Source: Gonocerus acuteangulatus
Lineage: Eukaryota > Arthropoda > Insecta > Hemiptera > Coreidae
Direction: 5' to 3'
Length of the DNA: 64,000 bases
NCBI GenBank assembly: GCA_946811695.1
Contig: OX328126.1
Coordinates: forward strand, 84,658,036-84,722,035
In this document: in pieces, positions 45,753 to 57,181 of the stretch
Position numbering within the stretch: the stretch's first letter is position 1
Layout: the number at the start of each line of letters is the position of its first letter
Translations under genes and position numbers: made by a program
The notes under the pieces: model-generated
The model's input: the letters and a program-made list of their open reading frames with translations, nothing else
Database searches by the model: none
What the model was told of the DNA's origin: nothing

Positions 45753-46001
45753 GTGTCTGCCCTTTTGTAATTATTTTCAAATATGTTTATTGAAGACGCT
45801 GTTTAAATCGCAGCGTGAATAAAGCGCTTCATTTAATATTAAAAATAAAAACTAGGTACTTTTTTTTAATTTACATTGTAACCCCCTGAATAGTGCCTGC
45901 CTTATTTATTATTAATTTTAAAATTGCCTTAATTTGTAATTTTTTTCATTAATAATAGTTGGCTTCTGAATAAAACTCTACTTTTGGGCAATATTGTTTT
46001 G

Positions 46002-47114
46002 CACCTTTCCCCTATGCGCAGTACCTGGTGCACCAAGGTATGTCCAGGAAACATACTTACCATCTCATCTACCTAAGAGGTACATTATAGCAAAATTTCT
46101 GGGTGCATAAAACACTTATTGCTCTCCGACTACTTATTGGATTTGACCTTTCTTATCTATTTCTAAATTCCAACAATCTATTTCTGCACTTACTGTAGAT
46201 AAATGCTTCTCATCTACAAATCAAAACCAAGCCCACCAACCTCTGCTAGAGAATATAACGCACCTTATCCATTCACTGAACGTATTCAATCTAAATCCCA
46301 CGCCCTCATTATACCAACCTCATATGCAAATCTAAATCTTTTGTACCGACTTCTGCCAATAATTTTAACAGAACATCTCAATCCACTTAACCTCCTTTAT
46401 TCATTTTCCACATATAGACCAATCAACGATCTTCCATTTGTTTTCAGCAATGGGTTCGCTGAAAAAGGTCCCTGAAATATCAATAAGGGTGGCAACCTGT
46501 ACATAGACCGGCTAATTGAACTGAGTTTTTCAATTTCTCTCAAATCCAGCGACGTTTTCTTGAACCCTTTGCTAACAAACTTAACCTGGAGGACGCCCCG
46601 CATCCACATCATAAGAGCCTTGCACAGTAACCATCCTGTCAGAGCCAGATCGGATGAAAACCCATCATTTATTGAAATCACACATCATTCATCGTGATAC
46701 TTACTACAGTTTTATATATATTACACTAGTCTATTCTCTTCAACCACCATTACATACTTGGTAATTCCTAAATATTAGGCTTAGCCTCTTCTGTTTAATA
46801 ATTATTTTTTACACCTTCGCCTTTCTATATCTCGTAACCTTGTGATTTCCTAGATAGTTATTTTTTATGGCAAGAAATCAAAAAACATTTACAACAGACT
46901 GTTCTTTTATAATAATTTATTTAGTGAGCTATCAGGCTATACCGCAAGAAATGTCAGTCTTGTTTACTTTGCGATTTAATCCTTTCCCTTTTTTCTTTCA
47001 TTATTTACAAACATCATTGTTATTCATATAGAATTAAAGCTCTTTTATTCCTGTTATTTAATCAGTAGCTGTGTTGTGAGAACGATCCTCTGAGAAAAAA
47101 ATAAAACTTAAATT
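46002..47114. other. Intron 2, unassigned
   Basis: A 90-codon frame at 46203-46475 has some Pro/Leu-rich resemblance to the spacer before RNase H in LINE ORF2, but no motif proves it. Nothing else recognised. Confidence 0.3.
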
Positions 47115-47470
47115 ATGACTTCAACGGAAATCCGTATTATTTTTCGTTATGAATTTAAGCTCGGCCATAACGCTGCTGAGGGGTGTATGAACATTAACAC
47201 GGCGTTCGGGGAGGGGACGGTGAATGAACGAACTGTTTACCGGTGGTTTTCCAGGTTTCGAAGTGGAAATTTTTACCTTGACAACGAGGAGCGAGGAAGG
47301 CCAGAAACCAAGCTTGACAATGACCACCTGAAAGAAAGGGTTGAAGCTTCTCCCTCAAAAAGCACTAGGGGATATGCCAAAGAACTCGGAGTAGGAGCCA
47401 CGACAGTTTAAAGACATTTGAAGGAAATCGGCAAGTCCAAAACCGACATTTCATACGGTACAGCAGGATA
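47115..47470 (+). pseudogene. Mariner transposase, N-terminal fragment
   Basis: The 98-codon frame EIRIIFRYEFKLGHNAAEG…GEGTVNERTVYRWFSRFRSG…GRPE…LGVGATTV matches the bipartite helix-turn-helix DNA-binding region of mariner transposases, with the GRP linker near residue 63. A TAA follows at 47409, after which RHLKEIGKSK continues in frame. The catalytic DD34D domain is absent, and no inverted repeats were found. A non-functional fragment. Confidence 0.85.
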
Positions 47471-48750
47471 GTATTTATACAGCGATAGGATGGAGCTACC
47501 TCCTTCATACAGAAAACTGTTCAATTCTTGTTTGTTCGTATTGAGTAGTGCATTAGATTCTAAAAATAACACCGATTGAATATGCCTTAAATGTCACTAA
47601 AGTCAAAGTACGACATGCTCCAATCAGAATGGAAATTGAGAGAAATCGGTTAAATTTGTTTGACGTCAACGCTTTTTGTGGAGCAAATGAAATAAGAATT
47701 ACAGCTTAAACCTTCAACAGCGAACAGTTCTTATCAATGATGAAAGTTAATAAATGTAAACATCGTACAAGGTTGTGTGACGATAATTTGGAAAAGTCTT
47801 TGTATTAGTGGAATTAATCCAAAAATCGATGGATTATTTTTCCAAATTGAAGCTTAAGTGTCCATTGATTTCGTTTCGCTATTTAACTTTTGTAGTTTGT
47901 AATAATTCCAAATTTTACGATTTAATTATAATTTTGTACATATTTTTTTTAAATTTCATTTTGTTATTTTAATAAATTGTATTATAATTACTTTCTCGTA
48001 TTACTTAATGTCTAATATCTATCGCTAAAAATTATGAACACTACTTTAAAATCCAAATTAATTTTATTTTGAACCATCTACGCAGCCCGCGAACATGCTT
48101 GCACACTAACGTTTGGCTCACAACATGTCAAAGGTTGCTGTAACCCGTGATACAGCGAGAACTGCTGTAAACGTCAACAGCACCAGGAGAACGATCCTCT
48201 CCTTCTTGAGAAGTCATCCACACCCAGGACACGGCTTCCCTAAACTTGTACAGCAGTCAATCGCACTGTAAGGATTAAGTGCTCCTTATCAGGCATCAAG
48301 TGGACGTTAAAAATGTAGAGCGTACAAAAAAAAAAAGCTATTATTGATGAATAGTTTGTTGTAAATGTGTTCTGACCTTCTGATAATTAGGAGCATTCTC
48401 TTTATTACATCAGGTCATCCCAAAAACAATGTCGGTTTATGTCGGTCGACTGAAGAATGTGTCAATCAAATTGTTTCTGCTAGCTTTTCGACTGTTAAAA
48501 CATTTGTTTTAAAATAGCCTGCAGGAGTTCGTCTTCAAGCTTGCTTCAAAATCGTCCAAGCCAACGCTGCTCATGTCGCTCAGTAATGATATTTTCGCCA
48601 TTTATTTCTACAAGTTTTCATAATTCAAAACACCTTTTTCTCCTTTATCGAATTCCCAAAGCGTAACATGGCTTAAGGGTGTCTTGAGAGATCCATTTCA
48701 AATAAAATTTTAGCACACTTTAAATACGTTTCACCATCTAAAACATGATA

Positions 48751-48795
<45 letters not shown>
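47471..48795. other. Intron 2, unassigned
   Basis: Contains a TA/T-run block at 48750-48795. No gene recognised. Confidence 0.35.
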
Positions 48796-48797
<2 letters not shown>

Positions 48798-49344
48798 CGC
48801 GGTTCCTCCCTAACTCCATAGGGAGAACCCGCTTATGAGGTTGACCTCACGGCGCGATCCGGACGTGCCGACCAGAAACTTTCTCGTTTCAGACCCCATA
48901 GATCACGAAAATATAGGTGGTTCAAATTTGTATATATATATATATATATATTTTTGTTTCTTCCCCACGAAACATGGTATGTAGTATTCCCTAATCAAAC
49001 GATTGAACGAGTTCGTTAACCAACAAAATCGGTCCATCTGGAGGGAGGGGGGGTTACTCCTGAGCCAAAGTAGTTATTTGCCAATACCAGCCATAATTTG
49101 TGTTGTATTTCAACGAAACTCGGTATTCGTTCTGGTCAACTAAAGAGAAAAATGTGTTGTAAAAATAAACTAAATCGGTTCATTAGGAGGGGGGGGGTTT
49201 ACTCCGGACCCAAATTACTAATTAGCTCATACCGGTCGTAATTTCTGCTGTATTGTAACGAAAAGCGGTATGAATAAACTAAATCGGTCTATCGGAAGGG
49301 GGGATTTACTTTGTACTATGTTTGAATTGAATTGAAACAGGTGT

Positions 49345-49542
49345 TATTTATGTTTTTATTTTATTTATCTATATAGGTTTTTATTTATTTATGTTTTTGT
49401 TTTATTTATCTATGTAGGTTTTTATTTATTTATGTTTTTATTTTATTTATCTATGTAGGTTTTTATTTATTTATGTTTTTATTTTATTTATCTATATAGG
49501 TTTTTATTTATTTATGTTTTTATTTTATTTATCTATATAGGT
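49345..49542 (+). repeat. 41-bp minisatellite made from element sequence
   Basis: About 4.5 copies of a unit with 'gtttttattttatttatcta' and 'taggtttttatttattta'. The same words occur once in intact family A copies ('gtttttattttatttatgta' near 5463 and 36433), so the array arose by local amplification inside the element. Confidence 0.8.
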
Positions 49543-49744
49543 AGACCCGGTAGCCGTGAGGGTTAAGGCGTGGGCTCTTAACACTCTGTGCCAAAGGTCG
49601 TGGGTTCGATTCCCACTAGGGGCGGTGGCTTTTCTTTCGAAAAAAGAAAAGGCATCACCCCTATCCTGGCTAGAAAAGGGTGGTAACCTATAGATAACCC
49701 GTCCTAGAATTCGTAGTTAATAATAAATGGATGTTAAAATTTAA
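49543..49744 (+). mobile_element. tRNA-derived SINE, full length
   Basis: A box (gtagccgtgagggttaaggc), B box (gtgggttcgattcccact), body 'ctatcctggctagaaaaggg' and tail 'aaatggatgttaaaattta'. Target duplication atctatataggt (49531-49542 and 49745-49756), inside the chimeric HLE. Complete relative of 19135-19345. Confidence 0.9.
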
Positions 49745-49924
49745 ATCTATATAGGTTATTTTAAGCAAATTATTCAGGAATGCACTCGACACTACCCAAT
49801 TCTGAGAAAAGTGCTTAGTTATGCAGCTCCTGCGTGACAGCCTTTTAGTACATAATTGTATTGACTTATTCAGCCTTCCTCAAGAATGAGGATTAAGAAT
49901 TATCCGCTTCTGTGTAAGTTGGAT

Positions 49925-50323
49925 ACTGTCAGTTTCCTGTTATTTGTGATGCCTAATCTACTCCACTTCTTCAAGAAATACGGAACCGCGCTAAGATGAC
50001 GCAGTTCCTGCGAGTCGGAGTTTTTTTTAATATAATTCGTGTTTATTTAAAATATGTACAACTATAAGTACAATAATTAATTGTGCTGGCCTAAGTATAC
50101 ATGTCAATGAACAGTATATGAAAGGAACCAAACATTATCGGCACTTTCTAATATATCTAAACAATTTGTGCTGTTTTTAACTGCTGTTATGGTAGCTGGT
50201 CACGGGGCCAAAGTCTCTCTAGGATTTGGGTGCGATGACAATGGAAAACATGATACATAGAAGTTTATTTAATGCTATAATAAACAAAAATAAATTGAAA
50301 AGGAGGGAACATATACAGCCAGA
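49925..50323 (-). mobile_element. Family B 3' end fused to Jockey (J) 3' UTR, second locus
   Basis: 49925-50027 is a + strand family B 3' end. Directly after its T-run comes the J LINE 3' UTR in minus orientation, nearly identical to 34571-34873. The match ends at 50323 (…acatatacagccaga), 71 bp before the exon 3 acceptor. A shared junction implies duplication or joint movement. The frame at 50226-50462 crosses from this repeat into the exon and is not a start for the gene. Confidence 0.7.
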
Positions 50324-50394
50324 CTATTACTTATGGGATAACCTCATACATACATTCCCTGAAATTATATGTTGTCAACTTCTCTTTTACACAG

Positions 50395-50640
50395 GTTTTG
50401 GACAACAACTTCAGGGGTTTGGTGAACCTGGTGGAACTTCACTTGGACTACAACAGGATTGAATCAATGAGCTCCGGCACATTCCATCACTTGAGCGACC
50501 TTCGAATCCTTTCCCTCCGTGGAAATCGCCTCAAGTCGCTGTCTCCAAGACTTTTCCTCAAGTTGGGAAAACTGAGGACCCTAGACCTCAGCTACAACGA
50601 TCTTGAACATCTCGATCCTGAAGTATTCAAGGATGTACAG
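50395..50640 (+). CDS. LRR protein, third coding exon
   Basis: 82 codons after a ctcttttacacag acceptor, in phase 0 from exon 2 and ending in phase 0 (…FKDVQ) at a gtaact donor. Three regular LRRs of about 24 residues are visible: LVELHLDYNRIESMSSGTF, LRILSLRGNRLKSLSPRLF and LRTLDLSYNDLEHLDPEVF. Each shows LxxLxLxxNxL followed by the xxFxxL of typical extracellular LRRs. The gene must continue beyond the window, because no LRR C-cap, membrane segment or stop is seen in the remaining 13.4 kb. Confidence 0.9.
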
Positions 50641-51128
50641 GTAACTCTTTATTTTCGTTATCTACAGATTCAAATCTTTTTAGTTTTAAGTACAGTTGGA
50701 AACTAAATCCTGAATTCTTATTATTATAATCATTGTGGGGGATAGTAAACATAATGGTGGAATAGCTGCGCTTAAGGGCTCAATTTATACATATAAAATA
50801 AATGTGTTGACAAAAACGCCAGAATGACAAAGGCTAGAATGCAGTGACTTTATAAAGAAGCTGCTGGTCTTTAAGTATTTGAATATGGCCTGAAGGCCGA
50901 AAAGTTATGTGAAATGGAGTTGTAATAAATAAATGAAATATTTCTGGTTTGTGGTGATTATCACAATAATAATGTGTTTTAATTATGTATGTAATAATAA
51001 TAATAATAATGTGCTTCGCTTCTTCGGCGATTTCACTTCTTCCAGCTTCTAACGAACTTGTATAATCTATCAAACACAAGTTTCCATTAAACGTTAATCG
51101 ATTCCCTGACATTTAGAAATAAAGAATC
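50641..51128. other. Intron 3, unassigned
   Basis: No recognised feature; a short (taa)n lies near 50990-51010. Confidence 0.35.
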
Positions 51129-51403
51129 AAATAAGTGAGTAATATGCTTAAATGCTATTGATTATTCAGCAGTTGCTTTCAAATAAACTTTTCTTTCTGT
51201 GAGTAACAGACTTTGTTATGTTATGATAGATATTTACAGTATTTCGCCTTCTGGGTTATATAGGGTTGGCAAATAAGTGAGTAATATGCTTAAATGCTAT
51301 TGATTATTCAGCATTTGCCTTCAAATAAACTTTTCTTTCTGTGAGTAACAGACTTTGTTATGTTATGATAGATATTTACAGTATTTCGCCTTCTGGGTTA
51401 TAT
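51129..51403 (+). repeat. 142-bp direct duplication
   Basis: Two nearly identical units starting aaataagtgagtaatatgct at 51129 and 51271, with only a few differences (cagttgcttt versus catttgcctt). A recent local duplication. Confidence 0.85.
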
Positions 51404-51962
51404 ATATATTGTTCTACTGTACAGTACCTACTGTACAGAGTTTGGCATTATTCAATAAATTTCTTATACAATAAACATTCAAATAAATTTGTATTGAATA
51501 ATAATTTATTTAATGATACAGTTATTCATCCACTAATTTTTTTTGTTTTCAATGAATAACAGGCTTGGCTCATTATTCAATATTTTTTTATTGTATACGA
51601 ATTTAGACGGTTATTCATGCATCATAAATAATCCATTATTTTTCATTCATTATTAATTTTAACGAACATGACATCTCAAACTACACTTCCTGTCCTCTTC
51701 CGGTCTCTAATAATTACTTTTCAGTCAATATATTCTTCCCGGGGTCGCTTCCAGGAGGATCTGTGCCATTTCCGGGTACTTCCGGTTCACTTCCGATCTC
51801 TCATAATTACTTTAGGGTCATATCCGGGTGAATCAACAACCATCCCTGGACCACTTCCGGATCGATCTAAGTGACTTCTGGTTCACTTCCGGACTATGCA
51901 ATTAATATTTGGCTAACTCTGGGTTAATTCGATTACAATTTTCATTCAAATATATCATTTTT
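51404..51962. other. Unassigned, with a cluster of cttccgg words
   Basis: From 51700 to 51895 the word cttccgg and close variants recur, mostly with the 'ggtt(c)actt' context, like a decayed minisatellite. The word resembles ETS-factor sites, but nothing shows a regulatory role. Confidence 0.4.
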
Positions 51963-52092
51963 AGCACTTTCCTCCGAAGGAAAGTAGCTATTGAGGTTGG
52001 ACTCATGACGGAATTTTCGAAAAATTTCTTCAAATCTTTATCGATCCTACCTAGTAGACACCGAAAATGACCCCCGTTAAAATTGATATATA

Positions 52093-52147
<55 letters not shown>

Positions 52148-53051
52148 CTGTTAACACGATAGCGGCCAGAGTTTTTGTTTTTTCGTCACGAAACTTGGTA
52201 TATAGCATTCAATTAGCAAACGATTCAACGAGTTCGTTAACCACCAAAATCGGTCCACCGGAAGGGGGGGTTTACCCCGAACCCAAAACACTAATTTGAC
52301 CATTTCAGCCGTAATATTTGTTATATTTCAACGAAACTTGGTATTCGTAGTGGTAATATAGAGAGTAAAGTGAGATATAAAAATAAACTAAATCGGTTCA
52401 TTAGGAGGGGGGGTTTACTCCAGACCCACATTACCAATTCGCCACTACCAACCGTGATTTTTGGTATATTTCGACGAAACTCGGTATTCGTAGTGGTAAT
52501 CTACAGGTAAATATGTGTTGTAAAAGTAAACTAAATCGGTTCATTAGGAGGGGGGGGGGGGTTTACTCCGGACCCAAATTACTAATATACTCATACTGGT
52601 CGTAATTCCTGCTGTATTGTAACGAAACGCGGTATACGTCGTGGGTAACTCATGAGAAAGAAGTGTTGTAAAAATGAGCTGAATCGGTCAATCGGAAAGG
52701 GGGGTTTACTTTGTAATATATTTCAATAGAAAAGCCAGCCAGACATAGGTTCACAAAGGCGCCGCAAGGAGCGCTTTCTACCACTAGATGGACTGTATCT
52801 GGTTCCTGCGTTAGATCAAAATACGTTTTTTTTGTATTTATTACGTAGTGTAGTAGGTACCATGTGTAAACATAACTCTGGAAGAAAATTAATAATTTAT
52901 CAGTTACTCATTACAAAATTAAAAGAGGACTATTCATGTTTTTATTTTATTTATGTAGGATATTTTAAGCAAATTGTTCTGGAAATCAGTCTACACTACC
53001 CAAATTCTGAGGAAAGTACTTAGTTATGCAGCTCCTGCGTGACGGACTTTT
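51963..53051 (+). mobile_element. Helitron-like family A copy A6
   Basis: A full-length copy: 5' agcactttcctcc hairpin after a T-run, (TA)n(TG)n at about 52086-52147, four G-run modules, and a 3' end with gaggaaagtact, gcag-ctc-ctgc and gacggactttt. Very similar to A5. Non-coding. Confidence 0.88.
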
Positions 53052-53064
53052 ATTCAATATCACT

Positions 53065-53643
53065 GGCACAAAAAAAAAGTGGTCTTTGTCAAAGACGCCA
53101 TACATATATTCTTATGTATTTCGACACGCTGAATCCGAATCCAGAGTCCGTTTGACCTCAGCATGTCAGGTTTAAGAGCATTTAAAGGTCAAATTTCGTA
53201 TGAAGTAGTTAAAGAAGAAATAACTAGAGCTTCCATGGTTTTGGAGGCTGCTGAATTCGAATCCACACATTCAGTAAATCCGTTTCAGCACATCGGTGCA
53301 AAATCAAGGTAATTTCAACGACAAATATGTTTATTTTGCAAGAAATTAATCTGCAGTCTAAATTCTTTTTTTCCAAAATAGACATATTTTCCTTGAATGA
53401 ACTTGATTTTGGGCAGATGGGGTCGAAAAGGACCTCAGATTCTAATTCAGTGAGCCTGAAAACCTTGGAAGCTCTTGTTATTTCTTCTTTAACGATTTCA
53501 TACGAAATTTGACCTTCAAATGCTCTTACACCTTACGTGGTGGGATAAAACGGACTCCGGATTCGGATTCAGCATGTCGAAATACATAAGAATATATGTA
53601 TTGTGTCCTTCGAAAAGACTACTTCTTTTTGTGTGTGTGTGCC
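53065..53643. mobile_element. 579-bp fold-back element
   Basis: Arms of about 230 bp pair with roughly 85-90% identity: left 'acatatattcttatgtattt', 'gctgaatccgaatcc', 'ggtcaaatttcgtatgaa', 'agagcttccatggtttt'; right their complements. The ends resemble ggcaca…tgtgcc. No ORF and no clear target duplication. A long-TIR MITE. Confidence 0.7.
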
Positions 53644-54703
53644 TTTTTAATGAATAAAAATAAAAATGTTCTTTTCGTTATTGAATGCCTGAATAATAAA
53701 TGAAATAATGTTCATTATTCAGAATGAAATAACAGATGTTTTCATTTTTTATTATTCTGAACGATTTTTGCCCAACACTGCGACTGTATACGTTTCCATC
53801 TCATGCCCTGACATCAGATAAAATATAGCTCCTCAGTTGGCATAAGTCTAGTGTGGGGAATTCAGAGTTGATCTTCTGTCATGGGTGAGTATAAGGGCTG
53901 CAGCCCCCTCAGCCCTCCTCCTCCGAAATTTTGTTTCGGTGAGAAGATTTCATGTAAAAAAAGCCTATAACAACGAAAAAGTTCTTCTAGATTTACCCTG
54001 GTCTACTAGGTGTCTAGAGGACCTTAAAACTAACCATTTTACACTAAAATATTTAAACATTTCCCTACACCCCAAATGCCTAGGTACCCAAAATATTTGT
54101 CTATTTACGCTAGTGTCTTCTGTTATCGCTGTGTCTAGAAATACGCTCTTCAATAGCATTTTTGATGATAAATAATTTATATTTAGAACCTCGACTAACC
54201 TTAATATAATTTTTTTTTTCAACTTTTTATTTATTTACAGAAGTATTACATTCTACAATTATGTGTATTTTGTAATTTGATATAGGTAGCTTGACCACGC
54301 CTCAGGTGCCACCAGTTGTCAACCGAATACCTTCCTTAGGAAGGATTCTAGGATGACCTGGAGTCACCGTACATCATCCAACCACTCCCTGCGACTAGCA
54401 GGGAGGATTGGAGACGGAATATAATTAAAATTAAATTAATCGCAATGCAGTATTATTATAAACAAAAACAAGCACTACGTACCTGAGACTAATGAGACTT
54501 CCATAATTACAAGTGGATCAGACCCTGATGAAGATTTGAATATCCTCTATCCCCCCCCCCAAACAAAAACCCGCCCAGGGAGATTATCTCGTTTTGTATT
54601 CGGCCCAGATTTCCACTGATCGGATGAAGTACTCAATGAGAGACCTGAATTTCCTAAAAGACGAATGAAGGTTGGAATCAGATCTGACTTGCATTTAATA
54701 AGT
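53644..54703. other. Unassigned, includes a single MITE-like end at 53880
   Basis: catgggtgagtataagggct followed by gcagcccc at 53880-53910 resembles the end of the 268-bp MITE at 43573, but no matching second end was found. The rest is unassigned. Confidence 0.4.
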
Positions 54704-55444
54704 ATCCCAAAAAAAAACATAAATGTGAAATAGAGGCCAAGTTCCTGCCCCACAAAGAAACACTCCCTTCCTCAAAAATATCCCCTCCTAAACCCCCCCA
54801 AAAACGCCTTTCCATTCTACACTCCAAAAAAGTAGTATGAGTTGGTGTATTAATTCAACCAAAAATATTTGCCAATACAAGAGATGATACAAGAAAGAAA
54901 TGTCCAAGTTCATTACTTGGAAGACCTCATAGTTACTTACTAAGAACAGTAAAGACACTTCAACTGACCTTTAAAAACAACAATAAAAATACTTATATCC
55001 AGTTACTAAAATATCACTTTCCTCAACCAGGTATAATCTTAAACTTGGCAATGTTTAGTTTTTCTTTAAAGATAATTTCGGCACAAAAAAAACATTGCCA
55101 AGTTTAAGAATATACCTGGTTGAGGAAAGTGATATTTTAGTAACTGGATATAAGTATTTTTATTGTTGTTTTTAAAGGTCAGTTGAAGTGTCTTTACTGT
55201 TCTTAGTAAGTAACTATGAGGTCTTCCAAGTAATGAACTTGGACATTTCTTTCTTGTATCATCTCTTGTATTGGCAAATATTTTTGGTTGAATTAATACA
55301 CCAACTCATACTACTTTTTTGGAGTGTAGAATGGTAAGGCGTTTTCGGGGGGGTTTAGGAGGGGATATTTTTGAGGAAGGGAGTGTTTCTTTGTGGGGCA
55401 GGAACTTGGCCTCTATTTCACATTTATGTTTTTTTTTTTGGGAT
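54704..55444. repeat. 740-bp near-perfect palindrome
   Basis: Left arm 54704-55055, spacer 55056-55090, right arm 55091-55444. The arms differ at only a few positions that I could find (aatctt/agaata near the centre, a single base in the 'gtagaatgg' region, one in the G-run). Transcripts would fold into a ~350-bp hairpin. It has no terminal signature of a known element. Confidence 0.9.
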
Positions 55445-55917
55445 CTCAATACTTTTTTCTAAGTATTAAATAGAATTTAGTTGCCGCATACCTACTGGCT
55501 TTTGTACTTCATATAAAACCAGGGTCTTTGGATTCTGCATAAGGTTCTCCTTACTGCTTGATATTTGATACCAATTATCAACCTACATACATCTAATCAC
55601 TAGACTAGAAAAGTTAGAAGCTCTTCCAGATGACATTACTCTAGAGGACAAATTGATTGCTCTCTTAACTAAACTATTACACTGTAAAACACAGGAACCT
55701 TATCCCGAGGATAAAGATCACAATAGGGAAAGTGCAGAAGGCCTTCAAGAAAAATATAAGAAACAAAGACGATACATTTTGGGTTTGTAATCCTCAACTT
55801 TGTAATTTAGATGGCTCGACTTTGAAAAACTTAGTATCTGCTTTGAAGTATATTATGCAGTGAACCTCTACGACTTTATTTACTACATTTAAGAAAGAAG
55901 TCACAACTGTTTTTGTT
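55445..55917 (+). other. Unassigned, with an open coding-like fragment
   Basis: From about 55606 to 55788 the frame RLEKLEALPDDITLEDKLIA, then LLTKLLHCKTQEPYPEDKD and QEKYKKQRRYILGL, is open for 60 codons. One base out of frame, LCNLDGSTLKNLVSALKYIM continues to 55860. The composition is protein-like. It may be a processed fragment or an element's ORF; no family recognised. Confidence 0.35.
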
Positions 55918-57000
55918 AAGATGCGTCGAAATGTTTTCTAAGACATCAAATATAGGTTCTCCTTACCAAGACGATTCATTTGATAGCCCACATGATGGGT
56001 TTCAGAAGGAATGATGGCATTTCGATGGAACAAAAAGTAGAAAACGTCATAGGTAATATGACACTCCCGTATCAAGACCTACCTGCGTGCCAAGTTTGGT
56101 CAAAATAGGCCAAACGGTGTGAATTTGTATAAGGAACAAGCATACAGACAGACAGCTGAAAGACCTTTTTTACCTAGCCTAGTGCATTCCCCATATCAAG
56201 ACCTACCTGTGTGCCAAGTTTGGTCAAAATCGGTCAAATGGAGTGAATTTGTGTAAGGAACAAACATGCAGACAGACAGCTGATAGACGATTTTGGCTGG
56301 CCTATGAAACTACCCGGAGAAAGACCGACATGTGTGTCAAATTTTGTCAAAATCGATCAAACGGTGTGTAATTGTATAAGGAACAAACAGACAGACAGAC
56401 AGACAGCTGATGGACAATTTAACCTAGCCTATGATTCTCCCCGTATCAAGACCCATCTGTGTCCCTAGTTTGGTCAAAATCGGTCAAACGGTACGGATTT
56501 GTAAGAGGAACAAACATACAGACAGACAGCTGGTATAAGATTTTTACCGAGCCTATATGCGTCTAATTGTTTCTTAAAACATCAAATATAGGTTCTTCAT
56601 ACCGAGACAATTCATTTGATACCCCACATCATGGGTTTCGGACGGAATGATGGGTTTCCGAAGGAAGTACAAAACTGGCACGCCCCGCCCCGGAAGCGGA
56701 GTCAAACACAACTTTTCGTGATTTTCGATTTTTTCCTTTAATAACGTCTTCATATCTATCTTCATGCAAAATTTCAAGTCTCTAGCATCATGGGAAGTGC
56801 CTAATAATTTTGATGAGTCAGTGAGTGAGTGAGTGAGTGAGTCCTATAAATCCCGATTTTCGATCGCTTATATCTCAGAAACTATTCGATGTAGAATTAT
56901 GAAAATTTCCAGTTTTACTCACATCTAGTAGTATAATACCTGTGTGAAATTTCATAACTTTATCTTTACCTGGTTGAAAGTTATGAGAGGGTAAAAATCG
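55918..57000 (+). mobile_element. Composite repeat containing family C units
   Basis: A block 'aaacatcaaatataggttct'-like with 'ggaatgatgg' occurs at 55943-56015 and again at 56578-56653, flanking four family C-type units (56050-56560; 'gtttggtcaaaatcggtca', 'acagacagacagctg'). Downstream are a (gagt)n run at 56818-56842 and 'tatctcagaaactattcgat', typical of dispersed insect repeats. Non-coding. Confidence 0.5.
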
Positions 57001-57054
57001 GCTCTAAGACCTCCTGTAATATACACACAGTATGCTTAGGCCGGAACTTGGCCT

Positions 57055-57072
57055 GGCGCACTACCGTGCGCC
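57055..57072. other. Short perfect hairpin
   Basis: ggcgcac-tacc-gtgcgcc, a 7-bp stem, just after an imperfect 'ggccggaacttggcc'. Possibly the terminal hairpin of the composite repeat to its left. Confidence 0.4.
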
Positions 57073-57178
57073 TAGATCTGAAATAATAGAAAAACTGGAT
57101 AGGAAAAGTCTAACATATTGATAAAAATTTCAGAAAGATATTTTTTTGGAGAGAAATCCTTATGCTGATTTTATGTCT

Positions 57179-57181
<3 letters not shown>

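Larger units (their letters stand above)
43876..46001. mobile_element. 2.1-kb TIR-bounded DNA-transposon-like unit
   Basis: About 105-bp terminal inverted repeats: left 43876-43975, right 45893-46001. The arms share 'aatattgcccaaaa.tagag', 'cagaagccaact' and the 'aataataa…ggca.gcac' block with about 15-20% differences. Inside are a 256-codon ORF on the minus strand and a 5S-derived SINE inserted later. No clear target duplication. If the TIRs are real, the ORF belongs to a mobile element. Confidence 0.6.
48796..49846 (+). mobile_element. Chimeric Helitron-like element: B 5' end, A body and 3' end
   Basis: The left 160 bp is a family B 5' end (agcgcggttcctccct, 'gaccccatagatcacgaaaa', 'gtggttcaaatttg'). 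At the (TA)n tract (48930-48950) it switches to family A sequence ('ttcttccccacgaaac', 'aaccaacaaaatcggtcca', G-run modules). The right end is family A (aaaagtgctt, gcag-ctc-ctgc, tgacagccttttag). The interior holds a 41-bp minisatellite and an inserted SINE. Confidence 0.75.

Noticed and set aside
50226..50462. Alternative start of the LRR exon inside the LINE 3' UTR
   Set aside because: The frame differs from that of the LRR coding sequence and crosses a good splice acceptor at 50394.
51700..51895. Regulatory cluster of ETS-type sites (cttccgg)
   Set aside because: The words sit in a decayed repeat inside an intron, with no other sign of an enhancer or promoter.
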